Shown here in pieces: positions 42,366-51,054 of a stretch of DNA of 64,000 nucleotides (positions are counted from its first letter, which is position 1; the number at the start of each line of letters is the position of its first letter). Under the pieces are notes generated by a model. It ran no database searches, was not told where the DNA came from, and saw only the letters and a program-made list of their open reading frames with translations. A program made the translations under genes and the position numbers. Source of the stretch: a bacterium (GTDB taxonomy: Bacteria; Patescibacteria; ABY1; JAGPKW01); the NCBI GenBank assembly GCA_021780535.1, contig JAJXYN010000009.1:248001-312000 (forward strand), written 5' to 3'.

Positions 42366-42818
42366 TTAAAATGGTATATCTTCTATATTTATCTCTTCCT
42401 CATCTGCTTGGATTATAGGTAGTTCTTCTTCTTGAGTTTGTGGTTTTGATGGACCAGAACCAGATGTAGTAGCCCCAGAATATGAACCCTTACTACTCAA
42501 CATTGATAAGTTTTCTGCTATTATTTCTGTTCTGTATTTTTTTACTCCATTTTGATCATCCCATGATCTTGTTTGAAGTCTTCCTTCTATATATACTTTA
42601 GAGCCTTTTTTCAAATATTGATTACATATCTCTGCCAATTTTCCCCAAGCTATAATATTATGAAATTCAGCTTGTTCTTTTTTAGATCCATCTTTATCTT
42701 TCCATGTTCTATTTGTAGCTATTGAAAAATTTGACAAAGATTGTCCAGATGGAAGTGTTTTTGCCTCTGGGTCTTTTGTAATATTTCCAATAAGCATAAC
42801 TTTATTTAAATCGCCCAT
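42366..42818 (-). CDS. ssb: Single-stranded DNA-binding protein
   Basis: 150 aa with an OB fold (MGDLNKVMLIGNITKDPEAK, FSIATNRTWKD, FHNIIAWGKLAEI, YIEGRLQTRSWDD), a short flexible linker and an acidic tip ending EDIPF, which recruits repair and replication partners. It lies between rpsF and rpsR, the usual arrangement. No Shine-Dalgarno sequence is seen. Confidence 0.96.
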   Translation of the reverse strand: MGDLNKVMLIGNITKDPEAKTLPSGQSLSNFSIATNRTWKDKDGSKKEQAEFHNIIAWGKLAEICNQYLKKGSKVYIEGRLQTRSWDDQNGVKKYRTEIIAENLSMLSSKGSYSGATTSGSGPSKPQTQEEELPIIQADEEEINIEDIPF

Positions 42819-42842
42819 TTTGTTTTGAATTAATGATTAAAA

Positions 42843-43346
42843 TTATTTTTTCAAATCTTTCATATCATCAGACATAATTTCTTCAATTTTTTTATCTAAC
42901 TCTTCTTTTGTAACTTCTTTTTTAACAGATTCTTTTCTCTTTTTTTCTATTTCTATTTTTGGTTCTTTTGTGTTTGTGTTTGACATACTAACCTCATCTT
43001 GAGTTTTTTTACCAAACATTACCTTATATTTTTCTTCATCTAAATCTATCCCTGTTTTAACTATTTGATATCTTAAAACATTATCATTTGTTTTTAATTG
43101 GAGTTCTTTATTTAACCCAATCAATCCTTCTCCGTTTGTCATGTTAAAGTGCGTACAAACATAATATCCAGTATGAACATGGTTAATTTCATAAGCTAAT
43201 TTTCTTTTGCCAAGAATTGCTGTTTTAATGATTTCGCCTTTGTGTTTTTTAATTATTGCATCAATTTCTTTTGTAACTTCTATATTTTCAAGATCGGTAT
43301 ATTTTAATGGAATTATGTATAGTAATTCGTAGTGCATGTTTTTCAT
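42843..43346 (-). CDS. rpsF: Ribosomal protein bS6 with charged C-terminal extension
   Basis: 167 aa. The first ~100 residues are S6 (MHYELLYIIPLKYTDLENIE, GKRKLAYEINHVHTGYYVCT, NVLRYQIVKTG). The last ~60 residues are a Lys/Glu-rich extension (KIEIEKKRKESVKKEVTKEE) longer than in most bacteria and probably disordered. It heads the rpsF-ssb-rpsR operon. Confidence 0.95.
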   Translation of the reverse strand: MKNMHYELLYIIPLKYTDLENIEVTKEIDAIIKKHKGEIIKTAILGKRKLAYEINHVHTGYYVCTHFNMTNGEGLIGLNKELQLKTNDNVLRYQIVKTGIDLDEEKYKVMFGKKTQDEVSMSNTNTKEPKIEIEKKRKESVKKEVTKEELDKKIEEIMSDDMKDLKK

Positions 43347-43440
43347 ATTTTTTGAAAATTATTTATTATTTGAATAAATATCAAGCACTTTTATTATTAT
43401 ATATATGTGCTTTTTATTTATAATTAATTTTTATATTAAT

Positions 43441-43472
43441 TTAAAATTAAAAACTGGTTTTTTACGCCAGTT
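43441..43472 (-). terminator. Intrinsic terminator downstream of rpsA
   Basis: On the minus strand AACTGG (43467-43472) pairs with CCAGTT (43452-43457), followed by TTTTAATTTT. A second CCAGTT copy upstream (43510-43516 region) can compete for AACTGG. Confidence 0.65.
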
Positions 43473-43600
43473 CTTAACAATAAAATACTTGTGTATAAGT
43501 GTTTTATCAACTGGAGATGTAAGTAAGTTCATGATTCCAAACAGAAATCATATTTGTACTTATTACATTCTTACATCAATTTATGTGTAAGATATGTTGA
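43473..43600 (-). ncRNA. Structured region downstream of rpsA (possible small RNA or 3' UTR)
   Basis: About 130 nt between the rpsA stop and its terminator hold several potential stems on the minus strand: CTTACA/TGTAAG (about 43568-43590), a long imperfect hairpin with arms in 43518-43541 and 43547-43569, and an 11-bp stem at about 43480-43508 with one mismatch in this direction. No reading frame is seen. It does not match SRP RNA, tmRNA or 6S RNA by eye. Function is unknown. Confidence 0.35.
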
Positions 43601-43605
43601 ATGTT

Positions 43606-44823
43606 TTATTTTACTTCTTCTTTAGGTTCTTCTTTTTTTTCTTTTTTAACCTCTTCTTTTTTTTCTTCTTTCTTAGTTTCTTTAGGAGTTTCTGGTTCTG
43701 ATAATGCTTTTATTGATAATCCCAATCTATGATTTTTACCATCTATAGAAACTATCTTAAAATCATATTTGTCTCCGATTGTAACTATCTCATTTATATC
43801 TTTAACCATTCCTTTTGATAATTCTGATATATGAGCTAAACCATGTATTTGAGCATCAAGTTCTACGAAAGCACCAAATGGATTTGTTTTAAGAATTGTA
43901 CCTCTAACTTTTTGACCAACTTTATATTTTTCTTCAACACCTTTCCATGGATCATTATCTAATTGTTTCATAGATAAAGAAATTTTTGAGTTATTGATAT
44001 CTATAATCTTAGCTTCAACAGCTTGTCCAACCGTTAGATATTCACTTGGATTATCAATTCTTTTCCAAGCTATTTCAGAAATATGTATAAGACCTTCTAA
44101 TCCATCGTCAAATTCAACAAAGGCACCAAAACTAACAACTCCACTAATCTTACCCTTTATAGAATCCCCAACTTTGTATTTAGAAACTATCTTTTCTTGT
44201 TCTTCTTTAACAGTTTCTTTTTCTGATACTATTAATTTCTCTTCTGTTTCTGTAGCGTCAATAACTTTTACTTTCAATACTTTACCTACTATTTCTTGTA
44301 ATTTTTCTAAAATTTTTGTTTTTGAACCACCTTCAACCCTTGGATAATGTTCTGATGATAATTGAGAAACTGGTAAAAATCCTTTTACACCACCAACTTT
44401 AACCATAAGACCACCTTTGTTAGCTTCTAGAATTAATGCGTCAACAACTTCTCCAGACTTAACAAAGTCTTCAAGTTTAGCCCAAGCTTTCTTATGTCCA
44501 GAGGCTCTGAATGATAGTTCAACTTGATTATTTTCATTGTCTAATTCTACGACTGTAGCAGAAACAATGTCTCCTGTTTTTACACCTTTTGTTTCATCTG
44601 ATTCATCTTGTAATTCAAATCCCCTGATAATACCAACTGTTAATCCATTAACGTCCACCATCACTTCTGATTTTGATGCTGAAATTACAGTTCCTTCTAT
44701 CAAATCACCAACTTTTGGTAATGTTTTAGAATTTTTTAATGTAAGCAATTTATTCAAATCCTTATCTTCTTCTTTTTTTTCATCAAGAAGTTGCTTATAT
44801 AGTTTTTTAGTTTTTGTAGCCAT
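43606..44823 (-). CDS. rpsA: Ribosomal protein bS1
   Basis: 405 aa with four S1 (OB-fold) repeats: about 36-105 (VGDLIEGTVISASKSEVMVD), 120-185, 210-285 (VGDSIKGKISGVVSFGAFVE) and 300-370 (VGQKVRGTILKTNPFGAFVE). E. coli S1 has six. Both ends are Lys/Glu-rich, and the last ~30 residues are almost only K, E, V and P. It binds mRNA at the 30S platform; in an organism with many Shine-Dalgarno-free starts its role may be greater. Confidence 0.94.
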   Translation of the reverse strand: MATKTKKLYKQLLDEKKEEDKDLNKLLTLKNSKTLPKVGDLIEGTVISASKSEVMVDVNGLTVGIIRGFELQDESDETKGVKTGDIVSATVVELDNENNQVELSFRASGHKKAWAKLEDFVKSGEVVDALILEANKGGLMVKVGGVKGFLPVSQLSSEHYPRVEGGSKTKILEKLQEIVGKVLKVKVIDATETEEKLIVSEKETVKEEQEKIVSKYKVGDSIKGKISGVVSFGAFVEFDDGLEGLIHISEIAWKRIDNPSEYLTVGQAVEAKIIDINNSKISLSMKQLDNDPWKGVEEKYKVGQKVRGTILKTNPFGAFVELDAQIHGLAHISELSKGMVKDINEIVTIGDKYDFKIVSIDGKNHRLGLSIKALSEPETPKETKKEEKKEEVKKEKKEEPKEEVK

Positions 44824-45006
44824 TTTATTAATTAATTAAAGAGTGATTGTTAATTATTAGTGAGAATTTTTATATCTGCGCCTATGTACACTAATTAATA
44901 TATTATAAAGAGTGCTCACAAAAATAAAAATTTATATTAGTTTAATCTAATTTTTTAAAAATGTCAACCGTAACACAACGTTGATGTGCAATATTTTACG
45001 CTATTA

Positions 45007-45513
45007 CTATTGATTTTTGTTTAATAAATTTAATCTAACTTTTAATTCCTCCTGTGAAAACTCTTGTGGTACTGTATTTGTTGGTAATTTATTTATTAAT
45101 TCTTGCTTTTGTTCATCTGTTAGAGAATTTAGCAATACGCCACTTTGTTGCTCTGGATTAATATTTTGAGTTTTGTTATCTTTTTGTGTTTGAAATTCTT
45201 TTTTTATTGAATCAAGAGATGAATTCATCTTTTTTTTAATTGCATCATAAGCTGACTTCATCTCTTGATAATTAATACTACTTTTTCCTGGCGATTTATT
45301 AATATCTTGTAAAGAATTTCTAAAATTTAGAGACCAAAAAAATATTATTAATCCCATTGTTAAAATTAACGATAAATAAAATACTATATTTTTTTTGTCT
45401 TTAAATATAACTTTTAAATATGTTAGTTTAAAAGTTTTTTTATCTTGTTTTAATCTTAAATCTATAATCTCTTTTGAATATGGTTCCTTTTTTTTAATTG
45501 TATCTATTTGCAT
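45007..45513 (-). CDS. Hypothetical single-pass membrane protein
   Basis: 168 aa: a basic cytosolic N-terminus (IDLRLKQDKKTFKLTYLKVI), one membrane helix (about 42-60, NIVFYLSLILTMGLIIFFW), and a helical, Lys/Gln/Asn-rich outer part. The C-terminus (LTDEQKQELINKLPTN, then FSQEELKVRLNLLNKNQ) contains two similar short helices. I recognise no domain. It is followed, with a 67-bp gap on the same strand, by no related gene; the MBL-like gene lies upstream. Confidence 0.65.
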   Translation of the reverse strand: MQIDTIKKKEPYSKEIIDLRLKQDKKTFKLTYLKVIFKDKKNIVFYLSLILTMGLIIFFWSLNFRNSLQDINKSPGKSSINYQEMKSAYDAIKKKMNSSLDSIKKEFQTQKDNKTQNINPEQQSGVLLNSLTDEQKQELINKLPTNTVPQEFSQEELKVRLNLLNKNQ

Positions 45514-45580
45514 TTTAGTTTAACTAGTTTTGTTAGTTGATCTACTCATTAACTAATTGAACCAACTCAACCAAATAATT

Positions 45581-46195
45581 TTATTTTACTTTATTTAATA
45601 TTATTAACATAGTTTCATCATCTGGTCCTGGTAAATTCTTTTTTGTTATTTTAAATTTATCTTGTGGCTCTGATATTGCTACAAATGATGCTTTAAATTC
45701 ATGGAATCTTTTAACATCTTTGTCTGAATCTAAATCATAATTTATTGCTATAACTATTTTAGGAGATAGTTCGTTTTTTATCGTAGCGGCTTCTTTTGGA
45801 CTTAAAAAACCTTCACCTATACCTAGTATTAATATATCTAATTTATTATCTATTATATTTTCATAGTTATTTGAATCATTTTCTGTTGTAGATAATTCTA
45901 ATTGACTATTTATATTATTTAGATCAACTATATTTATATCTTCAACATTTATTTTATATACTAAAGATTTCTGACCTTCTTTACTTGTAAATAGATCTAC
46001 ATAAAAAAAATCATCATTAACTTCATATTCTCCTGGATTTGAAATTATAAAAGCACCATTAGAATCTTCCTCTTTTAAATTTTGAGATAAGACAACTGTT
46101 GCATCTGATTTTTTGTCGGCATTTATTAATATTGTATTTTTGTCACCTATTATTTTTATTACATCTTTACCTTCCCATATTATTTGCATATCCAA
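45581..46195 (-). CDS. Degenerate metallo-beta-lactamase-fold protein
   Basis: 204 aa with the strand pattern of COG2220-type MBL-fold proteins (MQIIWEGKDVIKIIGDKNTI, FIISNPGEYEVNDDFFYV, LDILILGIGEGFLSPKEAA, PKIVIAINYD). It lacks the HxHxDH metal site and other His/Asp ligands, so it is unlikely to be a hydrolase. Such shortened forms are frequent in CPR genomes. A structural or regulatory role is possible. Confidence 0.65.
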   Translation of the reverse strand: MDMQIIWEGKDVIKIIGDKNTILINADKKSDATVVLSQNLKEEDSNGAFIISNPGEYEVNDDFFYVDLFTSKEGQKSLVYKINVEDINIVDLNNINSQLELSTTENDSNNYENIIDNKLDILILGIGEGFLSPKEAATIKNELSPKIVIAINYDLDSDKDVKRFHEFKASFVAISEPQDKFKITKKNLPGPDDETMLIILNKVK

Positions 46196-46473
46196 AAAAG
46201 TTAAAAAATTAAAAAGTTACACCCTAGAGTATAAGATAATTATATTCACTTATGCTTATTAATTATCTAAAAAAGTTAAAAAGTTTTTTAGCATTACAAC
46301 ATTAAACTAAATAACTAATTTTACTATATATTATAACAAAGGTGAGAATAAAACAATGTTGAGAAACTATGTTGTGGAGAAATCAAAAAAAATACTAGTT
46401 TTATTTGTTTTTTTATTTTTTTTAATTTTCATGTAAAATTATTTGAACAATTCTGACTTATAGGAGAAATTAT

Positions 46474-47187
46474 ATGGCGAAGCTTACTTTTGTTTGTGGG
46501 ACGATGTATTCAAGCAAATCTGACAACCTTATTGATAGAGCAAAGGTTCGTATTGTTCAAGGAAAAACAGTTTTACTTTTTACAACAGAAAAAGATGATC
46601 GAGCAAAAAAATTAGAAACAGAGGATACAAAAAGTTTCATAACAACAAGACATAATCAAAAAGATGGCTGTGTATATATGCAGGAAGCTTTTATCATAGA
46701 AAGAGTTGATTTCTATAAAATGGCTGAGGATGAAAAACCAGATAGTCTATATCTTGATGAAGCTCATTTTGTAGATATAGAAATAATACACAAACTTGCT
46801 GATATTGCTGATATTCTTGATATTCCCGTGTTTTGTTATGGTCTTAAAAATGATTCTAATATTCATCTTTTTCCTGCAAGTGAACTTTTGATAAATATCG
46901 CAGATGATATAATATGGATAGAAACTGCTTGTTGCTTTTGCAAAGAAGACGCCTTCCTTAACTTAAGAACAAAAATTACTGACATAAATAAGCTAGAAAA
47001 TATCCAAAAACATATTCCTGTTTTTGGAGGACAACAAATACAAACAGAAACTGAAAATATAAGATTCTTTCAGGTTTGTAGAAGGTGCTATAGAAAAATA
47101 GAACGCCAACATAATGCTTATCATAATATTGCTATAATAGATTTTAAGATAATAGAAATAGGCCCTCAACTTGAGCTTATTGTATAG
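46474..47187 (+). CDS. tdk: Thymidine kinase (type II) with altered P-loop
   Basis: 237 aa. It phosphorylates thymidine to dTMP, a salvage route useful to a reduced genome. Seen are the nucleotide site FVCGTMYSSKSDNLI, the catalytic region YLDEAHFVD and the zinc site CCFCKED with CRRCYRK near the end. The P-loop differs from the usual G-x-M-x-S-G-K-(T/S): the Gly before Lys is Ser. The C-terminus (IDFKIIEIGPQLELIV) is longer than usual. TAGGAG lies eight bases before the ATG, in contrast to neighbouring genes without ribosome binding sites. Confidence 0.9.
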   Translation: MAKLTFVCGTMYSSKSDNLIDRAKVRIVQGKTVLLFTTEKDDRAKKLETEDTKSFITTRHNQKDGCVYMQEAFIIERVDFYKMAEDEKPDSLYLDEAHFVDIEIIHKLADIADILDIPVFCYGLKNDSNIHLFPASELLINIADDIIWIETACCFCKEDAFLNLRTKITDINKLENIQKHIPVFGGQQIQTETENIRFFQVCRRCYRKIERQHNAYHNIAIIDFKIIEIGPQLELIV

Positions 47188-47202
47188 ATTATTCTTACAA
47201 AC

Positions 47203-47232
47203 CCCCGGATTTAATTGCCGGGGATTTTATTT
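47203..47232 (+). terminator. Intrinsic terminator after tdk
   Basis: CCCCGG (47203-47208) pairs with CCGGGG (47218-47223), followed by ATTTTATTTTG. A second hairpin CCGCC/GGCGG lies downstream near 47306-47318. Confidence 0.75.
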
Positions 47233-47381
47233 TGTGGATTAATACTTTGATTTTTATATGTTTAGTGATAAAATAGCGAAATGAGAAAGTGAGAAATTGA
47301 AAACCGCCTTCGGCGGATAAGAAAAAATAAGATATGAGATAATTTTTCACTTAATTTAATAAACTTTAATTTATTTGTTTT

Positions 47382-49949
47382 ATGGCCGAAGAATTGGATG
47401 ACGAAATTAAAGAAGAACAAAATATTGATTCAGAAAATGGGAATTTAAATTCTAATGTTGCTGAAAACCAAGATGGTCCTAAGAAAATTTTTGTTATTCC
47501 CGAAGAAAAAGGTATGAGCGGTGTTTCTTTGTCTGAAGAAATGCAGAATTCATATATTAATTATGCTATGTCTGTTATAGTTGCTCGTGCCCTCCCAGAT
47601 GTTAGAGATGGTCTTAAACCTGTTCACAGAAGAATTTTATATGCTATGTGGGATACTGGTTTAAAATCTAATGCTAAGTTTAGGAAATCTGCTCACGTTG
47701 TCGGAGAAGTTATGGCAAAATATCATCCTCATGGTGATGCTGCTATATACGAAACAATGGTTCGTTTGGCTCAAGATTTCTCTATGAGATATATGCTTGT
47801 TAATGGTCAAGGTAACTTTGGTTCTGTTGATGGTGATGGTGCTGCAGCTATGCGTTATACTGAAGCTAAATTACAAAAAATTGCCGAAGAATTACTTTTT
47901 GATATTGATAAAAATACTGTAGATTTTATACCTACTTACGACAACTCCCATAAAGAACCTGCTGTATTACCAGCAAAACTCCCAAATCTTCTTTTAAATG
48001 GAAGTATGGGTATTGCTGTGGGTATGGCAACAAATATCCCCCCTCATAATCTTAATGAATTGTGTGATGGAATATTACTTCTTATAGACAACCCAGAGGC
48101 TGATATTGATCAATTAATGGAACATATTAAAGGCCCGGACTTCCCTACTGGCGGTATCATGTATAACAAAGAAGATATAAAGAGAATATACCAAACTGGT
48201 AGAGGTGGTGTTGTTGTTAGAGGAAAAACAGAAACTGAAGAAACAAAAAATGGTTTTAGAATTATTGCCACAGAATTACCATACAATGTTAATAAAGCTT
48301 TACTTGTAGAAAAAATTGCTGAACTTGCTCGTGATAAAAAAGTTGATGGTATTAAAGGTATTAGAGATGAATCTGATAGAACTGGAATGAGAATTGTTAT
48401 AGAACTTAAAAAAGATGCTTATCCAGAAAAAGTTTTAAATACCCTTTATAAACATACGGATCTTCAATGTACTTTCCATGCTAATATGCTTGCTCTTATT
48501 GATGGACTTTCTCCTAAAGTTTTAAATCTTAAAGATTTTCTTGAAGAATTTATTAAACATAGAAAAATTATTATAACGAGGAGAACTCAATATGAGTTAG
48601 ACGAAGCTAAAAAGAGAGAACATATATTACAAGGGTTAAAAATAGCACTAGACAATATTGATGCCGTTATTGAAACTATTAAAAAATCTTCAAATACTGA
48701 AACAGCTAGAGAAAATTTGATGAAAAAATTTGGATTATCAGAGATTCAAGCTAATGCAATATTAGAAATGCAACTTAGAAGACTTGCCGCACTTGAAAGA
48801 CAAAAAATAGAAGATGAACTTGCTGAACTTCTTAAATTAATAGCTGATCTTGAAGCTATATTAGCCGACACAAAGAGGGTTGAAAAAATAATAAAAGAAG
48901 ATCTTCTAGAATTACAAAAGAATTATGGTGATGCGAGAAAAACTAAAATAATAAAATCAAAAATTGGAGAATTTTCTGTTGAGGATTTAATACCAAATGA
49001 GCCTACTGTTATTATAAAAACTGTTGATGGATATATTAAAAGAGTTGCCCCAGATAATTTTAAATCTCAACATAGAGGTGGAAAGGGTGTTTCTGGCGTG
49101 ACAACCAAGGAAGAAGATTCTGTAGAAAATTTATTTGTTACAAATACTCATTCTGATTTAATGTTCTTTACAACATCTGGCAAAACATTCCAAATTAAGG
49201 CTTATGAAATACCAGAAACTCAAAGAACAAGTAAAGGACAAGCATTAGTTAACTTTTTACAAATTGGTTCATCTGAAAAAGTTTCAAATATTCTTTCAAT
49301 TGAAAAACCTATTGATGACAAGTATATAATAATGGTTACAGAAAAAGGTATTATTAAAAAAGTAGAAATAGAAGAGTTCTCAAACGTTAGAAGATCTGGA
49401 CTTATCGCTATTAAACTTAAAGATGGGGATAAATTAAAATGGGCTAAACTTTCTACCGGTAAAGATGAGCTTATTCTTACCACTAACAATGGCCAATCTG
49501 TAAGATTTAATGAGGAAAATATCAGAGCTATGGGAAGAGGAGCTTCTGGCGTTAGGGGTATCCGACTTAAAAATGAAGACGTTGTTGTTGGTATGGATGT
49601 TATAAAGAAAAATGATCAAAAATATAACTTGCTTGTTGTAACCGAGAAGGGTTATGGAAAGGCTACGGATATTGAAGATTATAGAGTCCAAGGTAGAGGC
49701 GGATCTGGTGTTAAAGTTATGAATGTTACTGATAAGACTGGCAAATTATCTTCTTCTAATCTTGTAAATATTAAACATTTTGAAAAAGAATCTGAAAACT
49801 CTAAAGATTTAATAGTGATGTCTGAACAAGGACAGACTATAAGAATTCCACTTAATGCTGTGCCTATGCTTTCTAGATCTACTCAAGGTGTTAGAATTAT
49901 GAGTTTTAAAGAAGATGGGGACAAAATTGCTAGTGTAACTATAGTTTAA
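47382..49949 (+). CDS. gyrA: DNA gyrase subunit A
   Basis: 855 aa. The breakage-reunion domain has the catalytic Tyr in AAAMRYTEAKL and the quinolone region KYHPHGDAAIYETMVR, where the residues matching E. coli Ser83 and Asp87 are Asp and Glu. The C-terminal beta-pinwheel carries a GyrA box (QHRGGKGVSG), which marks it as gyrase rather than topoisomerase IV. An acidic N-terminal extension of ~45 residues is present. gyrB is not in the window. No Shine-Dalgarno sequence precedes the ATG. Confidence 0.97.
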   Translation: MAEELDDEIKEEQNIDSENGNLNSNVAENQDGPKKIFVIPEEKGMSGVSLSEEMQNSYINYAMSVIVARALPDVRDGLKPVHRRILYAMWDTGLKSNAKFRKSAHVVGEVMAKYHPHGDAAIYETMVRLAQDFSMRYMLVNGQGNFGSVDGDGAAAMRYTEAKLQKIAEELLFDIDKNTVDFIPTYDNSHKEPAVLPAKLPNLLLNGSMGIAVGMATNIPPHNLNELCDGILLLIDNPEADIDQLMEHIKGPDFPTGGIMYNKEDIKRIYQTGRGGVVVRGKTETEETKNGFRIIATELPYNVNKALLVEKIAELARDKKVDGIKGIRDESDRTGMRIVIELKKDAYPEKVLNTLYKHTDLQCTFHANMLALIDGLSPKVLNLKDFLEEFIKHRKIIITRRTQYELDEAKKREHILQGLKIALDNIDAVIETIKKSSNTETARENLMKKFGLSEIQANAILEMQLRRLAALERQKIEDELAELLKLIADLEAILADTKRVEKIIKEDLLELQKNYGDARKTKIIKSKIGEFSVEDLIPNEPTVIIKTVDGYIKRVAPDNFKSQHRGGKGVSGVTTKEEDSVENLFVTNTHSDLMFFTTSGKTFQIKAYEIPETQRTSKGQALVNFLQIGSSEKVSNILSIEKPIDDKYIIMVTEKGIIKKVEIEEFSNVRRSGLIAIKLKDGDKLKWAKLSTGKDELILTTNNGQSVRFNEENIRAMGRGASGVRGIRLKNEDVVVGMDVIKKNDQKYNLLVVTEKGYGKATDIEDYRVQGRGGSGVKVMNVTDKTGKLSSSNLVNIKHFEKESENSKDLIVMSEQGQTIRIPLNAVPMLSRSTQGVRIMSFKEDGDKIASVTIV

Positions 49950-49962
49950 AATTAAAAATAGT

Positions 49963-49997
49963 AAAAAAGACGAGAATTAAATCTTGTCTTTTTTAGT
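49963..49997. terminator. Bidirectional terminator between gyrA and yidD
   Basis: AAAAAAGAC (49963-49971) pairs with GTCTTTTTT (49986-49994), extended by AGA/TCT. It serves both convergent genes. Confidence 0.8.
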
Positions 49998-49999
49998 TT

Positions 50000-50311
50000 T
50001 TATTTTTGTTTTTTGATTTTAAATTCTGGTACCGGATCATGTCCCCCATGCGAAAATGGATTACATCTTAATATGCGCCAAAATCCTAAAATACTCCCTA
50101 TTATTAGACCAAATCTATTTATTGATTGTTTTGTATATTCTGAACATGATGGATAATATTTACAGCCTTGATATTTCCAAAAATTGTTTTTTTCTTTTAG
50201 TTTTAATAACCATGGTGAATGATCAAAAGATAGGTATTTTTGATATTGATTTATTAAAAATATACCTATATTTTTTGGAACATGTATTATATTAATAAGT
50301 ATTTTATTCAT
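50000..50311 (-). CDS. yidD: Membrane insertion efficiency factor YidD
   Basis: 103 aa with the family motifs CKYYPSCSEYT and GFWRILRCNPFSHGGHDPVP. It is a small membrane-associated protein that helps YidC-dependent insertion. It follows rnpA by 1 bp in the rpmH-rnpA-yidD operon. Confidence 0.94.
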   Translation of the reverse strand: MNKILINIIHVPKNIGIFLINQYQKYLSFDHSPWLLKLKEKNNFWKYQGCKYYPSCSEYTKQSINRFGLIIGSILGFWRILRCNPFSHGGHDPVPEFKIKKQK

Positions 50312-50312
50312 A

Positions 50313-50654
50313 TTATTTTTTTAATCCTGATTTTTCCAATAAATAATCCCACTCTCTGTCTAATTGCCCATATTGCATTGTTAATACCCCAGATTTACAC
50401 ACTATTAATATGTTATATCCTGGTTGTATTTCTTTATATTTTAATCTTATTATCTCTGATAATTGTCTTTTTATTCTGTTTCTTGTTATAGCTAACTTTG
50501 CAATTTTTTTTGGCACTACTACTGATATTTTTGTATAATTTTCGTTGTTTTTTATATATTTTATATAAAAAGAACTGGCACTTTTGAAATCACCTTTATC
50601 AAATAGCTCACTAAAATCTTTGAATTTTTTTACTCTATATTTTTTACTTAACAT
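50313..50654 (-). CDS. rnpA: Ribonuclease P protein component
   Basis: 113 aa with the conserved RNR region (AITRNRIKRQLSEIIR), FYIKYIKN and VSVVVPKKIAKLA. It supports the RNase P RNA in tRNA 5' maturation. An intrinsic terminator lies between it and rpmH, so its level is probably lower than that of L34. Confidence 0.93.
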   Translation of the reverse strand: MLSKKYRVKKFKDFSELFDKGDFKSASSFYIKYIKNNENYTKISVVVPKKIAKLAITRNRIKRQLSEIIRLKYKEIQPGYNILIVCKSGVLTMQYGQLDREWDYLLEKSGLKK

Positions 50655-50687
50655 ATAATCTTTATTATATTGTATTTATATATAAAA

Positions 50688-50714
50688 CAAAAGTGTCAGG
50701 CAATACCTGACACT
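50688..50714 (-). terminator. Terminator between rpmH and rnpA
   Basis: AGTGTCAGG (50692-50700) pairs perfectly with CCTGACACT (50706-50714); the minus strand continues TTTTGTTTTATA. It would attenuate transcription into rnpA. Confidence 0.75.
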
Positions 50715-50718
50715 ATAG

Positions 50719-50880
50719 TTATTTTTGAAACAATTTTTTCTTCACAGTTAACTGAACTCTACCCTTTGCTCTTCTTCTAGCTAGTACAGTTCTTCCATCT
50801 TTTGTTGACATTCTTGTCAAAAATCCATGTGTTCTTATTCTTTTTCTTTTACTTGGTTGGTATGTTCTTTTTGTAGCCAT
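50719..50880 (-). CDS. rpmH: Ribosomal protein bL34
   Basis: A 53-aa protein starting MATKRTYQPSKRKRIRTHGF and containing RMSTKDGRTVLARRRAKGR, the unmistakable L34 signature. The C-terminal extension (VQLTVKKKLFQK) is slightly longer than in E. coli. It heads the rpmH-rnpA-yidD operon and is divergent from yidC. Confidence 0.96.
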   Translation of the reverse strand: MATKRTYQPSKRKRIRTHGFLTRMSTKDGRTVLARRRAKGRVQLTVKKKLFQK

Positions 50881-51054
50881 TGTCGTCTGTTGTTTGTTAA
50901 TTAGAAATTTGATACCAGGAATTATATAACAAGATTATGTTTATGTCAATTATGATTCGTTGTGACGCCATTAATCACACCTATACGATTTTAATTTGAT
51001 TTTTTAGGGTTTGTTTTGTATAATTCGTATTAATATAATTATTAATGTACTTTC

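Noticed and set aside
47275..47345. Hairpin CCGCC/GGCGG flanked by GAGAAAGTGAGAAATTG and AAGATATGAGATAATT upstream of gyrA as a regulatory element
   Set aside because: The flanks look like a dispersed simple-sequence repeat seen in such genomes and no second copy is in the window, so no function is claimed.
50881..51054. oriC between rpmH and yidC
   Set aside because: Only 174 bp, with no DnaA boxes and no dnaA or dnaN nearby.
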